Shown: in pieces, positions 47,001 to 58,135 of the stretch
Layout of the letters: each line of letters begins with the position of its first letter
How positions within the stretch are numbered: position 1 is the first letter of the stretch
From: Stereum hirsutum FP-91666 SS1
Lineage: Eukaryota > Basidiomycota > Agaricomycetes > Russulales > Stereaceae
DNA length: 59,254 nucleotides
Reading direction: 5' to 3'
Assembly: GCF_000264905.1 (NCBI RefSeq)
Contig: NW_006763133.1
Coordinates: forward strand, 508,191-567,444
Translations under genes and position numbers: made by a program
The notes under the pieces: generated by a model
The model's database searches: none
Told to the model about the DNA's origin: nothing
What the model saw: only the letters and a program-made list of their open reading frames with translations

Positions 47001-49871
47001 TATGTCCATCCCAGAGCTCAGGTCACCTAGCGCTCGATAAACCAGCCGTCTATATTATTCATTTCTGAGGATCCTAGTTGACCTCAACGCAACCTTTCGT
47101 GTGTTCTTCTGTCTCTCTGGGATACCTTCGTGCACGTACGACGATACCGGCGGCCGTCTTGCAGCCTGACTTCCGTCATGTTCAGCGGAAGTATCTGTCT
47201 TGTTGATTCCGCCCTTGACTTCCGCCGGTGTAGAATTGCCTAGATATTTTTATTCTTCCTCCTGCCTTGTTCAAAAACCCTTGTTGGACGATCCCTTGTC
47301 CGATGATCCATCGCGTGCGGCTTCTCATATGCATGTTATCCTATTGATATTTTGTGACAGACGATCATCCTCGCCAATTCGGACAGAACGTCTGTCAAAC
47401 TACTGGAGAACAAACAATGTCTCACTGGAAAGAGACATAGCTGTAGGATGTAGGCTCGCCGGCCAGGTAGGTCATCGTCGATCTTGCGCTTATTTTCTGG
47501 CTAAGCCATCAAATGCTGACTTTTTTCTTTCTTCCTTTGCATTCCGCACAGTAGTTTTGTCACGATCAACATCCGCCGCTCGCATCGGTGACGATGGTGC
47601 GCCACACCCGCTGCCCTGCAAACCGAGCACGACATTCCTGCGGGACGGCAGCTGCGTACTGTGGCACAGTTGAACTTTTTACTTCGGGCACCGGTTCAAA
47701 ACTTTCTTCAAGTCACTTGATGTGCCCTCCATCCTGCAGGTGTCCGAGGGTCTCTATCCAACTTGTACCTCACTTATGTGGTTCGGCGTGCTTGTCTGCC
47801 GAGCACTGTTTGAAGTTGGCTGGGCTGCACGGCCTCACCGCCGCAGGAGACAAGAGGTGAAATATTTGTTTCTGGGGTCAGGTTGGGCGAACTCATGACT
47901 TGTGGACATTGCGGCTCCACCGTTTGAGAGGCCTCAGTCGGTCTGGACGTTTGCGAGAGAGGCACTGGATTCAACGTAAATTCACGGAAGGTCTGCGTCC
48001 CAGTAGCAAAGGTCTTGGGACCTCATCAAACGTATCCTACTTGACATTTTCGACGTTTGCCGCCGGTGAATCAGGAACCATATTTGAACAGCTGACCTGT
48101 CTCTGGGATCGACATGGATTATTATGTGCCACAGGAACCTAATGATATAATTAGTGGCGGGCGTGTAGAGTATACAGCCGTTTGCATATGAGATCGGAGT
48201 GACGCGCGGAGAAAAAAATGGCGTGCCTCAGCCAAACAAAGCCATAAACGGCAGTCCACTTCGGCGCGACTTCGGCAGGCTTGTGTGGCGAACGAGTCTG
48301 ATACTCAGCTCTGCTTCGTCGTCGTTCTGCAATTGCTCGCGCTCATTGCTCACTAGGCTGGAGCTCGTCGAACATACGCTGACCGGACCAAGACCAGACT
48401 CCTCAATCCGCCTGGGTTACTCATTGCTCGTCACCAACTCCACACCTCTTCAAGTCCTCTTGCAACCTCCATGCTCATAGGCACTGGTGAAAGATACAGG
48501 ATTTTGTGATGACGGATGGAAGCAATCGCAGGAGTTCAGATTGTCGGAAAATTGTCAGATGGCTGACATAGAAATCTCTGTGAGTCGCGTTTCCGTTTTA
48601 TATGCTTTGGTTTCTTGCCTGTGTACATTCGCGGCGAGCACTCATGCTCATACAGCCGCCGTTGCGGTCGAGGTTCCCCCACTCTTCGTACGAGCTCCAT
48701 GGTTTTTGCTCCCACGAATCTTCAGATCAAGCATACGACATCTGGACACTTCCCTGTACGACGAATTCACCTCTCTTCAAACAGTCCCCTCTTGAATGTA
48801 CTTCTGTCGGATGCCCTTCATCTCATTACATTCCGAACATCACTACTGTATCTAGCTCATTTGTCTACAGTTGCATCTTCCCTTGGGAACTACGGCTCGG
48901 CACTTTCAAGGTGCTCAATGCTTGGTTGCGGAGTCTATGGCCGAGTCCGCACATCTGTCGAGTTGACCAGTCGGCGTCGTTTCATGCGTTCTGGTATACC
49001 CTGTAGTAGCCGCTACGTGTCTCTAAGCTGCATGCTCGCTTTGCCGACATAATACACTTATTTTTCTTACAATAAGATACCTACGACACATAGAGAATTG
49101 TCGAAAGAGACCCAAAGAGCCAAATTCCTTGTGTGCCACTGCCGAAGTGTGCCGAGAAGGAGTGCCATTTATGGCTTTGTTTGGTCGAGGCGCGCCGGTT
49201 TTTTTCTGCGCGCATCACTCCGATCTCATATGCAAACGGCTGTAGTACCTACGCCGGCGGTACCTCACCACCCTGTTTACCTCCGTCCAAGCTCCCCAGC
49301 GCCGCCGGACTGTCCGCTCGCCCTGAATGTTCAATGGGGTGTCTGAGGGTCAATTCTCCGTAGGGTTTTGAGACGAGTTGTCTAGGTCGTTATTCGCCAG
49401 CACTGCATGGCGTTGAGGGGCTTGAGTAATATCCACGCAGGGTCTCTCCTTGCGCATGCGTGAGGAGCATCTCGACCTGGGAGACAGTTCACGCCGCGCA
49501 GATCCTGAAAGGGTTAACGTTATGTTCACCAACGTTCCAGAGACCAAAAAGCCGCTCGTTACCGCTTGAAAAATTCACCAGTGGCTCGTGCGGGTCTGGT
49601 AGAGAGATTCAAGCGCCGAAGACAAGGCAGGAAAAGCAGACACGCCCTAATCTCAATTACAAAGTAGAAAGCGAAGACGAAAAACTGGATTAGTGGACAG
49701 AAAAAGGCAGAAGGCAAACGACGAGAAAAAGTGCAGAAAATCCGACCGAAACAAATGAAATAAAGGGAAAAACTGTATGTATAGATACTCTCCTGGGCCA
49801 CCTCCGCACACTCTCCACCTTCTTTAACCAACGACCAAGGGACAATGTCCAACGTCACATCCCAAGAAACG
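41073..49871. other. 8.8-kb gene desert
   Basis: No frame longer than about 190 codons and none with family features or clear exon structure. Features seen are simple repeats only: a TTATG array at 42084-42128, TTTC repeats near 42990, TTGATCC repeats at 43205-43228, ACGTACGT-type runs near 41640 and 41920, and a GGT run at 44347-44371. An isolated B-box-like sequence at about 43160 does not form a tRNA. Confidence 0.5.
42084..42128. repeat. TTATG pentanucleotide microsatellite
   Basis: About seven to eight consecutive TATGT/TTATG units, with the last ones changed to GGTATGG. It lies in the gene desert, so no coding effect is expected. Confidence 0.8.
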
Positions 49872-52800
49872 CTATGCAACCATCTCACGAGCGTCTCCAC
49901 TACTCGCAGCAGCGACGGCAACGACCCCATCACCCTCTTCCTTCACCTCCACCTCTTCATCTTGGGCCTTACCCACACCATCACCAATACCCCTGACATC
50001 ACCAGAGCCGCCCTCTTCCCCACTTGTCCTCGTTCCTGTCTCAGGCTCCCCGTCCGCCACACCATTCATTCCCGCCCCTGGACCGGCCTCATCGTCCATT
50101 TCATCTCTCACATCCTCCATCTCCTCCGGTTCCTCGACAATTCCAGTGTCGGTCTCCGGAAGAGGTGTACTCGGCCTAGTCCCTTCTCCATCCTTCTCCG
50201 GGATCGGTGGTGGCGCCTCTTGCCCTTCGCCTGCTTCGCCCGTCGACGGTGCTGCAGCCGTCAAGTCCTCCATAGCATTCGAAGGCGTGAGCGTTCCCGA
50301 ACTCCCACCAGGAACAGGCGAAGGTGCGAACAAACTCGCCGCACTCCCATTCGTAATCGTCGCATGCGCATCCTCCGGCCTCAACCCATTCGCGTACCCT
50401 GTCTCAACTCCAACACCGTTCCCGTTCCCATTCACGTACGGACCGCCCAGGGGACTAGGTGAATTAGGCCTCGGCGACGAAGGACGCGGTGAATTAGGTC
50501 TCGGAGAGCTCGATCTCGAATTCGGACGACTCGAGGCCGGACTCGCAGGTTTCGGTGGCGGCAGCGGCGTCGGTTCGATATTATCCATCGTAGGCGGGCT
50601 GAACATCGGACTGCTCGGCACAGGGATCGGTAATGCCTTCTCCGTCACCGTAGGCACGTTATTGTGCGTCGCTGTGTGCGACGTAGCCCTCGACAGCATC
50701 CCCTTGATCCTGTCGTTATTGAATATCGACGTTCGTTTGGCTGGGGCCACTCGCGGTGTCGAGGGTTCGTTGAGGGAGATGTTCGAGGGGTGGGGGTGGG
50801 AGTAGATGGCGTTGCCGTTGCCGTTGTTGGTGCCGTTGTTATTGGACAAGGAATGGTTGGCGCTTGTGGGGAGAGGCGAGAGCGGGACCGCGGCGCCGAT
50901 GAGTGGTTTTTCGGACACGACGGTTTCGAGCATTCCGGTAGGTGCGCCTACGTTCTTGAGGGCCGAGAATTTGACGTTGAGGTAGTGGGCGTCTGCAAGC
51001 AGGCTGTATGCGGTAAATCTTTGGTTAGAAAGCGAAACATATGAGGGGTAGACCGGGGGAGTGTGATACGTACCGTTGCTTGGATTCTGGCGTCGGAAGC
51101 TCAATCTCCGAGTATTCCTCCGACAGTCGATGGTTGATAGCAGCGAACACTTGCGACATCACGTACTAAACCACATCGTTCGTTCATCAGCCAACGCCTC
51201 CTCCCCAAACAAACCGACCGAAAAAAACACTCACCTCCACCACCGCACTCGCCAAATACCTCGAAAGCACCTTATGCAGCGTGACCGTCTCCTTCACCAA
51301 CAGCTCCATATAATCATTAACCTGTTTCCCCGCTGGGCCCGGTCTGTCCCACTGCACGGCACGCAGCGTCTTGATGTGCGCCGCGAGCCGATCGCCCATG
51401 ATCGCGATCAGCTTCGCGTGGATCTCGTTCTGGTGCTCTTGGTAGTCCCGCTTCAGTTTATCGAACTCGACGAGCATGACGGCTTGTTTAGGGTTTAGAT
51501 GTCGGCGGAAGGTTTCGCGGATGTAGGGGATGAGGGCGATCATGATGGAGAGCGATTGAGAGGCGAGGGCTGCGTATAAGATCGAAGAAAAAATCAGTCA
51601 CAAGATCAACATAAACCCTGGGTGTGCGTCTACTCGCGCGGCTACGGATATTGTAGACAGTGTGGTAGAGCAAAGCAATAACTCGAAGTAGCACCTTGCT
51701 TTCACGGCGCAATATTGACCGACCGCTCATAAAAAAAAGCAGTATAAATGCCTTGCGCTGTCGACGTAGCACATCCGTCCACCACGTTAGCCTTCTCGGC
51801 CTACAGCACAATAGGACGCCGCAGACCAGATCCAAGCACAGACAGGAAACATATCCTGATCATGCGAAGAGACATTTCGTTTCACCTCCGCTCCACCAAT
51901 CACACCAGCCAACGAAGGGTGCTCGATCCAAAATTCCTCCCCTCTTAAAAAAATCCAACGAAAGAAAGAAAACCCACCCAAATGCTTCGCCGTAATATTC
52001 TTCAACCCCGCACTCCTCATCGCCCCCGCGCCCAGCACCACCTGACAAGTCCTCGAATTAAACGCCTTCAAAAACTCAATAATCCTCCCCATCGCGTCCG
52101 TCGTCAATAGACTCAGATTGACTATCACTTTCAGGTAGTCTGTGACTAGCTTCAGGGTCTCCTGTGTTGCCGAGACGGCGAAGTAGGGGCGGTCTTCGAT
52201 TTTGAGGTGTTTAGAGGGAGGTGAGGAGGAGGTGGGGGGTGGGAGGGGAGAGGGGGGACGGGGGGAGGTGGAGCGGGGGGAGGAAGGACGGGAGCCGAAG
52301 CCGTCTGTGTGGGTTCCTGGGGCAAGGGAGGAACCAGGCGAACTCGGTAGATGATTAGAGGGCGAACTCGGTAGATGGTTGGAATTGGCAGAGGAGGAGG
52401 AGGAAGAGGACGCGGAAGAAACAGGCGGCGTGAGTCTGAGCACGAGATCGCGCGGGTCGTGCACGGCAGCATCGACGAGAAGGTCCGCTATTCGTTGGAT
52501 GGGCGAGGTCACGTCCGCCGGGGCCCATTGTTCGTCTTCGACTAGTTTGGCGGATTGGGATATTCGGGATTGGTGGAATGATTGGAGGAAGGATTTGGCC
52601 TGTGCGTAATGCCTCAGAACATCAACAAAATAACAGTGGGAGGGGGGGAGAGGGTCGAGATGTGGCGTACCTGTCCAACGACGACACCTCGCAAGCCGAC
52701 GATCATCCTTCTGCAGATGACCTCGCACCTAACCACGAAACTCCAGCTCTCATTAAACAGCTCCACGAACTCCTGCAACTCCAACTTCGTATGCTGTTCC

Positions 52801-55138
52801 GCTCTCGCCGAAAGTAACTTCGAAGACAATATATTAGCGAGTTCAGCCGACGAAGAAAGAATATCGAACAAGTTGTCTTGCAGGACTGAGATGTCTGCTG
52901 GGTAGTCTGATGGTCTGTGTTTTTGGAAGGTGAGAGGTGAGAGGTGAGAAGCGAAAGGCAAGAGGTGAGAAGCGAAGGGCAAAAGGTGAGAAGCGGTAGG
53001 GCAAGAAAGAGAAGGAGAAGGAGAGCGACGTACAGGCGACTGTCGAGGAGTTCGATGAGGACGCTGCTCGAGGCTTGGAGACCTTCGATGCATCGGAGAA
53101 AGCTCTTGTATATCGAGCGAAGCAAGTCCAGGAACTGCACATGCGACATCTTCCTCACTTCCTCTACCCATCTGAAAAACCAAAGCACATTCAGTAGCTC
53201 GCCTCGAAAGGTAACAAAGAGGGTGGTCTTACGGTCGTTCCGAAGACGCCTTCAACGTCGCCTTTGGATCCTCGTCCTCCGGATCGAACGTCGCTAGATG
53301 CTGCACCGAGCCAAACCTCAAACTCCACACGATACACGGAACACCAAAAACACGGAACACGTACCCTTCTAACAACCCCCTTCACCTCGCCCAACACGAC
53401 CCCTCTCCACTCCCCCATCGTCTCCCTCACGCTCCTCGTCCTAATCAACCCATGCACCAACGGCCTCAACCGATCCCTCTGCTCCCCATCCTGATCCTGC
53501 ACCTTCAGCTTCAGCTTTCCCCTGCCCTCTCCCTCCGTACCCTCCATTCCGTCACCAGCACCTGAACCACCATACACCCGCTCTACGAGATCGACCTTGA
53601 GAACGGCAACGACCTCGCCCATCAACGAGCCCGCGATCTCCATCGTCAATTCCTCCAATTGTGCAGGTAATGACCCGAACGCGACTAATTCTGCTAATGG
53701 CACGTCTGCCATTCGTTTCGAGCCGGGCGTTGGACCGGGAAGGGGCGTGAACGGGATTCGGTGCTCGTCTTCTCCTATGGGCGCGAGGAGGGTGAAGGTC
53801 CTTCCGTCGCTCGACCGTCTTACCGACGTCGCATTTCCATTGCCCTGTCCGTGAAGTTGATGCCCATGCTGTCCGTACGAAGGAGCGTCCCACATCGCCT
53901 TCAACTCCTCCACACAAGTCAACGCCTCCCCCCACTGTCCCGCCCCCACCAAACTCCTCGCAATCCCCACCATCTCACACACCCCCTGAACGACCCTAAC
54001 CCCCTCCCTAACCTTCCTCACCCCCTCCAACCTCGCTTCCCTCCTAACCGCCTCTAATCCTTTCTTCGCATTATGCGTGTCGACGTCGAGGAGTTGCGCG
54101 CGTAAAGATTGGATGCGGGAAAGACATCGTGAGGATTCGGCTTGGAGGTCTTGGAGGTTCGTGAGAGCGGCGAAGAAGGGTGTGGCGCGGAGGGAGATTT
54201 CGTGGATTAGGTGTTGTTCGAGGGTGTCGGCGTGGTGGGAGAGTTTTTCGAGGAGGGGGAGGGAGTGTGAGAGGCTGGAGGGGTCTGTGGGGGGTGTTGG
54301 GGTTGGGGTTGTTGGAGAGATTGAACTGCGGGAGGAGAGGGGGAGGGAAGAGTGCGTTTCGGTGACGAGGCTGAAGGTCCTCGAGTCTCCGAGATTGAAG
54401 TTCGGGTCGAAGAAGACTTGGGGGATGGATGACAGAGGCGGTAATGATCTCGCTGCAGGCCGTGGTGTTCTCGGCGATCCGGACTGGGATCGTTCGTGGG
54501 ATTGGGAGATGGAGGATGGAGAGTCGAGGTCAGGAGAAACGAGCTCGTCAAAGTCGAGTGTCGTGGCGGAGGAGGACGCTTGGAATTGCCCTTGCGTTTG
54601 TTGTGAGGAGGAGGAGGAGCCCGATGCGGCATTCTTCTGGAAACGGTCCCATTCTGGGGCGACGGCGCGGAGGTAGGCGTCGAAGTCTTTGCGTTTGACG
54701 CGGGGGAGGTCAGCGAGCGGGACGGAGGGCACGGCGGCGTGCGCTTTGGGAGGCGCGGACCGTTTGTGCGGGTTGTTCACCACGGTCGATATTGCTAGTT
54801 ATCGAATGATTTACAGCGTCAGGTCGACTTACCTTTGTATCACCAAATAACTACGAGAGAGCAGGGAACTGACCATGAAAGCCATGCCGCGAACTGCTCC
54901 ACTCGTTCGGCACGTCCTGCAACAGATTCGTCGTCGACGCCCCATAAATCTCCACCTTCGGCGTCGCACTGAAATAGTCCGCCCTGCCCTCTGTCGTCTC
55001 CGACACGCTGCCCGGCCCAGGTTTGCGCGATGCGGGGTCCCAGTTGAATCGGTATGCGGCTGGGCGGGCGGTCATGATATCTGGCAGGGGAGCGATGGGG
55101 CTGCCTGGTCTGGACGGGTTCGAGGTGTAGTCTGACAT
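49872..55138 (-). CDS. VPS54: GARP complex subunit Vps54 (9 exons, about 1446 aa)
   Basis: Exons are 55138-54874, 54794-53365, 53300-53233, 53171-53034, 52914-52671, 52599-51978, 51569-51235, 51165-51074 and 51018-49872, with all phases matching. Vps54 tethers endosome-derived vesicles at the trans-Golgi network as part of GARP. Landmarks are NNPHKR...PPKAH and KRKDFDAYLRAVAPEWDRF near the start, FFDPNFNLGDSRTF at about 216, and a helical segment (HADTLEQHLIHEISLRATPFF). Mid-protein blocks are VRKMSHVQFLDLLRSIY and VVRCEVICRRMIVGLRG, with QAKSFLQSFHQSRI next. The C-terminal domain has LIPYIRETFRRHL then EFDKLKRDYQEHQNEI. The last 330 residues are a Ser/Pro-rich, probably disordered tail with repeated SPRPNS/SPRPSS units. 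Intron 6 is 408 nt; the others are short. It shares a divergent promoter with the metaxin-like gene. Confidence 0.92.
50470..50560 (-). repeat. SPRPNS-type coding minisatellite in the VPS54 tail
   Basis: Imperfect 15-24 bp units encode RPNSRSSSPRPNSPRPSSPR. It lies in the disordered tail, so copy-number change would be tolerated. Confidence 0.55.
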
Positions 55139-55546
55139 TGTGGGGTGGTATTTCCAGTTGATTTACAGACGAGAGAGTGAGCTGAGTGCGATGAGGGAGG
55201 GTATATATGCAGGGCTGCGCCGGATTCCAAGCAGAATTTCAAAGGTGAAGCGGCATGCAATGTGCAGACCAGACGAGCGACCTGGTTCAGTCCAAGACTC
55301 GATGGCTTCGAAGGGGGAGGGCAGCGAGAAAGGTGGCTTAGTCGCCGCTGATGATGACGGCGAGCGCGCTTTGGCTGTGTGAACGTTCGCGATCTCGTTC
55401 GTGTTCGTCACCGTCAGAGTCCGTCGGCACGTTCCATAATTGAAGCACGCTACAAATGGTTCCGTAGTACGACTACGAATTCGATTCTTGAACACTACAA
55501 ACATGTCGTAGCCCCTCTTCTCTCCACTTCTTCCACTACAGCAATA
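55139..55546. promoter_or_regulatory. Divergent promoter between VPS54 and the metaxin-like gene
   Basis: 408 bp separate the two start codons. It includes GTATATATGC near 55200, which could be a TATA-like element for VPS54. No other motif is convincing. Confidence 0.4.
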
Positions 55547-56692
55547 ATGACCACAACAGCCTCCCGCTCCCCCTCCTCCCTCCTACAGCTTCCAAAACCC
55601 CTCGCCAGATTCTTCGCCCTCTTCCCCCTAATCGAACACGCACCACAACCCGTCCCAAGCAAACGTCGCATCTCCGGCCCCACGCTCTGGATCCACCCGC
55701 CGAAGACAAGCAACGACCTCCTCAGCGCCGACGTCGAGTGTCTGAAATGGCAGGCGCATATTGCATTGCGTGGCCTCACGGACGTGCAGGTGAGATCGGA
55801 TGTTAAGGCGGAGGGGGCGCTGGGCGGGAGGTTACCGAATCTGCAAACGCCGAGTGTGTTGACTGCCGACGAAGATGGGGACGGGGACGGGGACGTGGAT
55901 GGGGAGATATTACCGGCGCATAATATCGCGGCATGGATCGATGAGAGGGTCGGTCTAGTCGAGGGCGATGAGTTGGAGGGATATAGTTCGGTCGAGACGA
56001 AGGATGAGAGTCATGCCTGGGTTGCCTTGTTGGAGGGCGACGTTCATGCCGCACTCGTACGCGTTCTACTTTGACTGTGGCCCAGCATCCTTCTACTTTT
56101 TGCTCATCGTCATCGTAGGCACTAGCCCAACCATCCCCATCCTTCTTCTACACCACAATCCTGCAACTCCCCGCCTCGGGATCCCCAAGACCCGTCGAAA
56201 CACTGCTCACGCCTCCGCCAGCCCCGCTCACAGGCTTATCGTCCCTCCTCCCGCCGTATGGAGCGCGTATACCTGTTAATGCTGTGAAGATGAGGTATCA
56301 TGATGCTGTTGCATCGTTGAGCGAGAGATTGGGGACGGATAGGTGGTTTTTGGGCTCGAGGTATGTTCTTTCTTTCTTCTGTTCTTCGTCAGAATCCAGT
56401 GTGGCACCGGACGTGTTGTGGCCCACTTCCTCTTCTCTCCACTCCCCCGCCCGCATCAACTCAAAGCTAACCCCCACTTCTCATCCCCCTCATTTCCCCT
56501 CATTTCCCTTCCTTCCACGCTCTCACGGTCCCCAGCTCCCCAACAGCCCTCGACGCCCTCGCATTCGCCTACCTCCACACCCTCCTACATACGCACGACG
56601 ACCTGCGCATCGAAGTCGCTAAGCGCGTTAATCTCGTCACTTGGGAGCGGAGGGTGTATGAGGCTGTTAGGGGGGCTTTTGTGCCGTGTTGA
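55547..56692 (+). CDS. Metaxin/Sam37-like mitochondrial outer-membrane import protein (3 exons, about 302 aa)
   Basis: Exons are 55547-56056, 56119-56360 and 56536-56692, with phases matching to TGA. The N-terminal half has the thioredoxin-like opening of metaxins (TLWIHPPKTSNDLLSADVEC, then KWQAHIALRG). The C-terminal half has the GST-C-like block: DAVASLSERLG, RWFLGSSSPTALDALAFAYL, and LRIEVAKRVNLVTWERRVYE. These proteins sit on the cytosolic face of the SAM complex that inserts beta-barrel proteins. Whether it is the Sam37 or the Sam35 counterpart cannot be decided by eye. An Asp/Gly-rich insert (DEDGDGDGDVDGE) lies between the halves. The second intron is 175 nt and pyrimidine-rich. Confidence 0.8.
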
Positions 56693-58135
56693 GGGGGCGA
56701 CGTGTGAGTGGACGTTTTATGGTGTTTAACTCGGAGGACTGTCACTTTCGGGTGGTTGGGTTTAGTGTTCCGATGTTCGAGTGTGTTACAGTGCGTGAAT
56801 CCGGTTGCTTTTGTCTATTCGTTAAGTATCACCGACCTCAGGTCTAAGTATTGTAATATACGTCATGATGCATCTATGCACTCCTTCGGCTCCTCGCAAG
56901 GCACAAGGGTATCTATTTCTGAGGTCTCGGGATGAGCGAGAATCTTGGTTCGTTGCAATTGCTTCATCGCCTTTCCAGATGCAGAATTTGAGGATTAATA
57001 TTATGCGTGGTGGTTCGAGTGGTAGCATGCTGTGAAAGATGGGGACTGTCTCGGTGTGTTCATTCGTACTATGGCGCTTTATCCGTTCTATGGTTGCTTC
57101 TTCGCTTGGGGTCATTTGAGGCCATTGCTACTGGGCTCAGGATACATCGGGAGCCTGACTCCGCTGAAAGCATGATGAAATGTCACTCGACTCGATGTTC
57201 ATCTCTAGACACTCTCAGCTATGCATCATTACTTCGAATGATCCATTGTCACGGCTTTCACGGCTAAGACTCTGAGGCTGTAAGTGGGCATAGCACTCGT
57301 TTAACCCGGCTCTTCTCTCTTTCCAATCCCATGTTGCAAATTCCAAAATATGGTAAGGTACTTAAGGTAAGGACTACTAGGCGACTCTGCGTGCATCAAA
57401 TCTAACGGCTGCAGATCATAACTGAGCTCATCGTCGATGGCCACTCACAAATACCGTGACTTTTCTCTAGTCTCCGTAGCAGATCCTACACGGGATACTT
57501 TTCTCCATCCACTCGAGCGACCGTTCAGTCTTTCTCTGCCAGTGCGGGGTCTGTCATACTTAATATCAATCATCCGCACCCTGCTCGCTTAAAGTGATCA
57601 AGACAGCTCCTCGCCATTGTCCCCGTCGGCTATCACTTGCACGTACATTTTGCCTGATGCTGTCTCATTGATTCCCTATAAGTGAGGTAATCATTGAATG
57701 TAGACGTGCGTCAAGATGCGGCTGAGAAAAGAAAGAGAAGGGATGTATGATTGATTGTCCAACGGGAGGAAGGCTCGGAGAGAAAGTGCACAAGTAGCAT
57801 GTAGGCGAGAGCGATGGGAAATGGACGGACGAGAGAGCAACAATTTTCGAGGATCAGTTTGAACTTTGCTGGCTGTTATAACTGGTGAATGTGATGTGAC
57901 AGCAAGGGAACAAGTCCTGACATCGTACACGTCGGGACGCTGAAGTGCAAGTGATGGAGTCAGTCATTGAGCGTGCGACCGAAGACGTGAAACAGATCTA
58001 GAATTCATTTGTAGCTGGTCACAGAACATGGAATGTCCGAGTCGTACACGACAGGAAGAGCTGGGAGCGGTAACAGGATAAGTAAATTAGGAGTCACAAA
58101 TACAGAGGAAGACCAGTAAATCTACAGTGTTGCAT
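56693..58135. other. Gene-free stretch
   Basis: No supported gene, RNA or repeat between the metaxin-like gene and the WD40 gene. Both genes end here (convergent). Confidence 0.45.

Noticed and set aside
50146..50805. 219-codon plus-strand frame
   Set aside because: Antisense shadow of the Ser/Pro-rich tail of VPS54.
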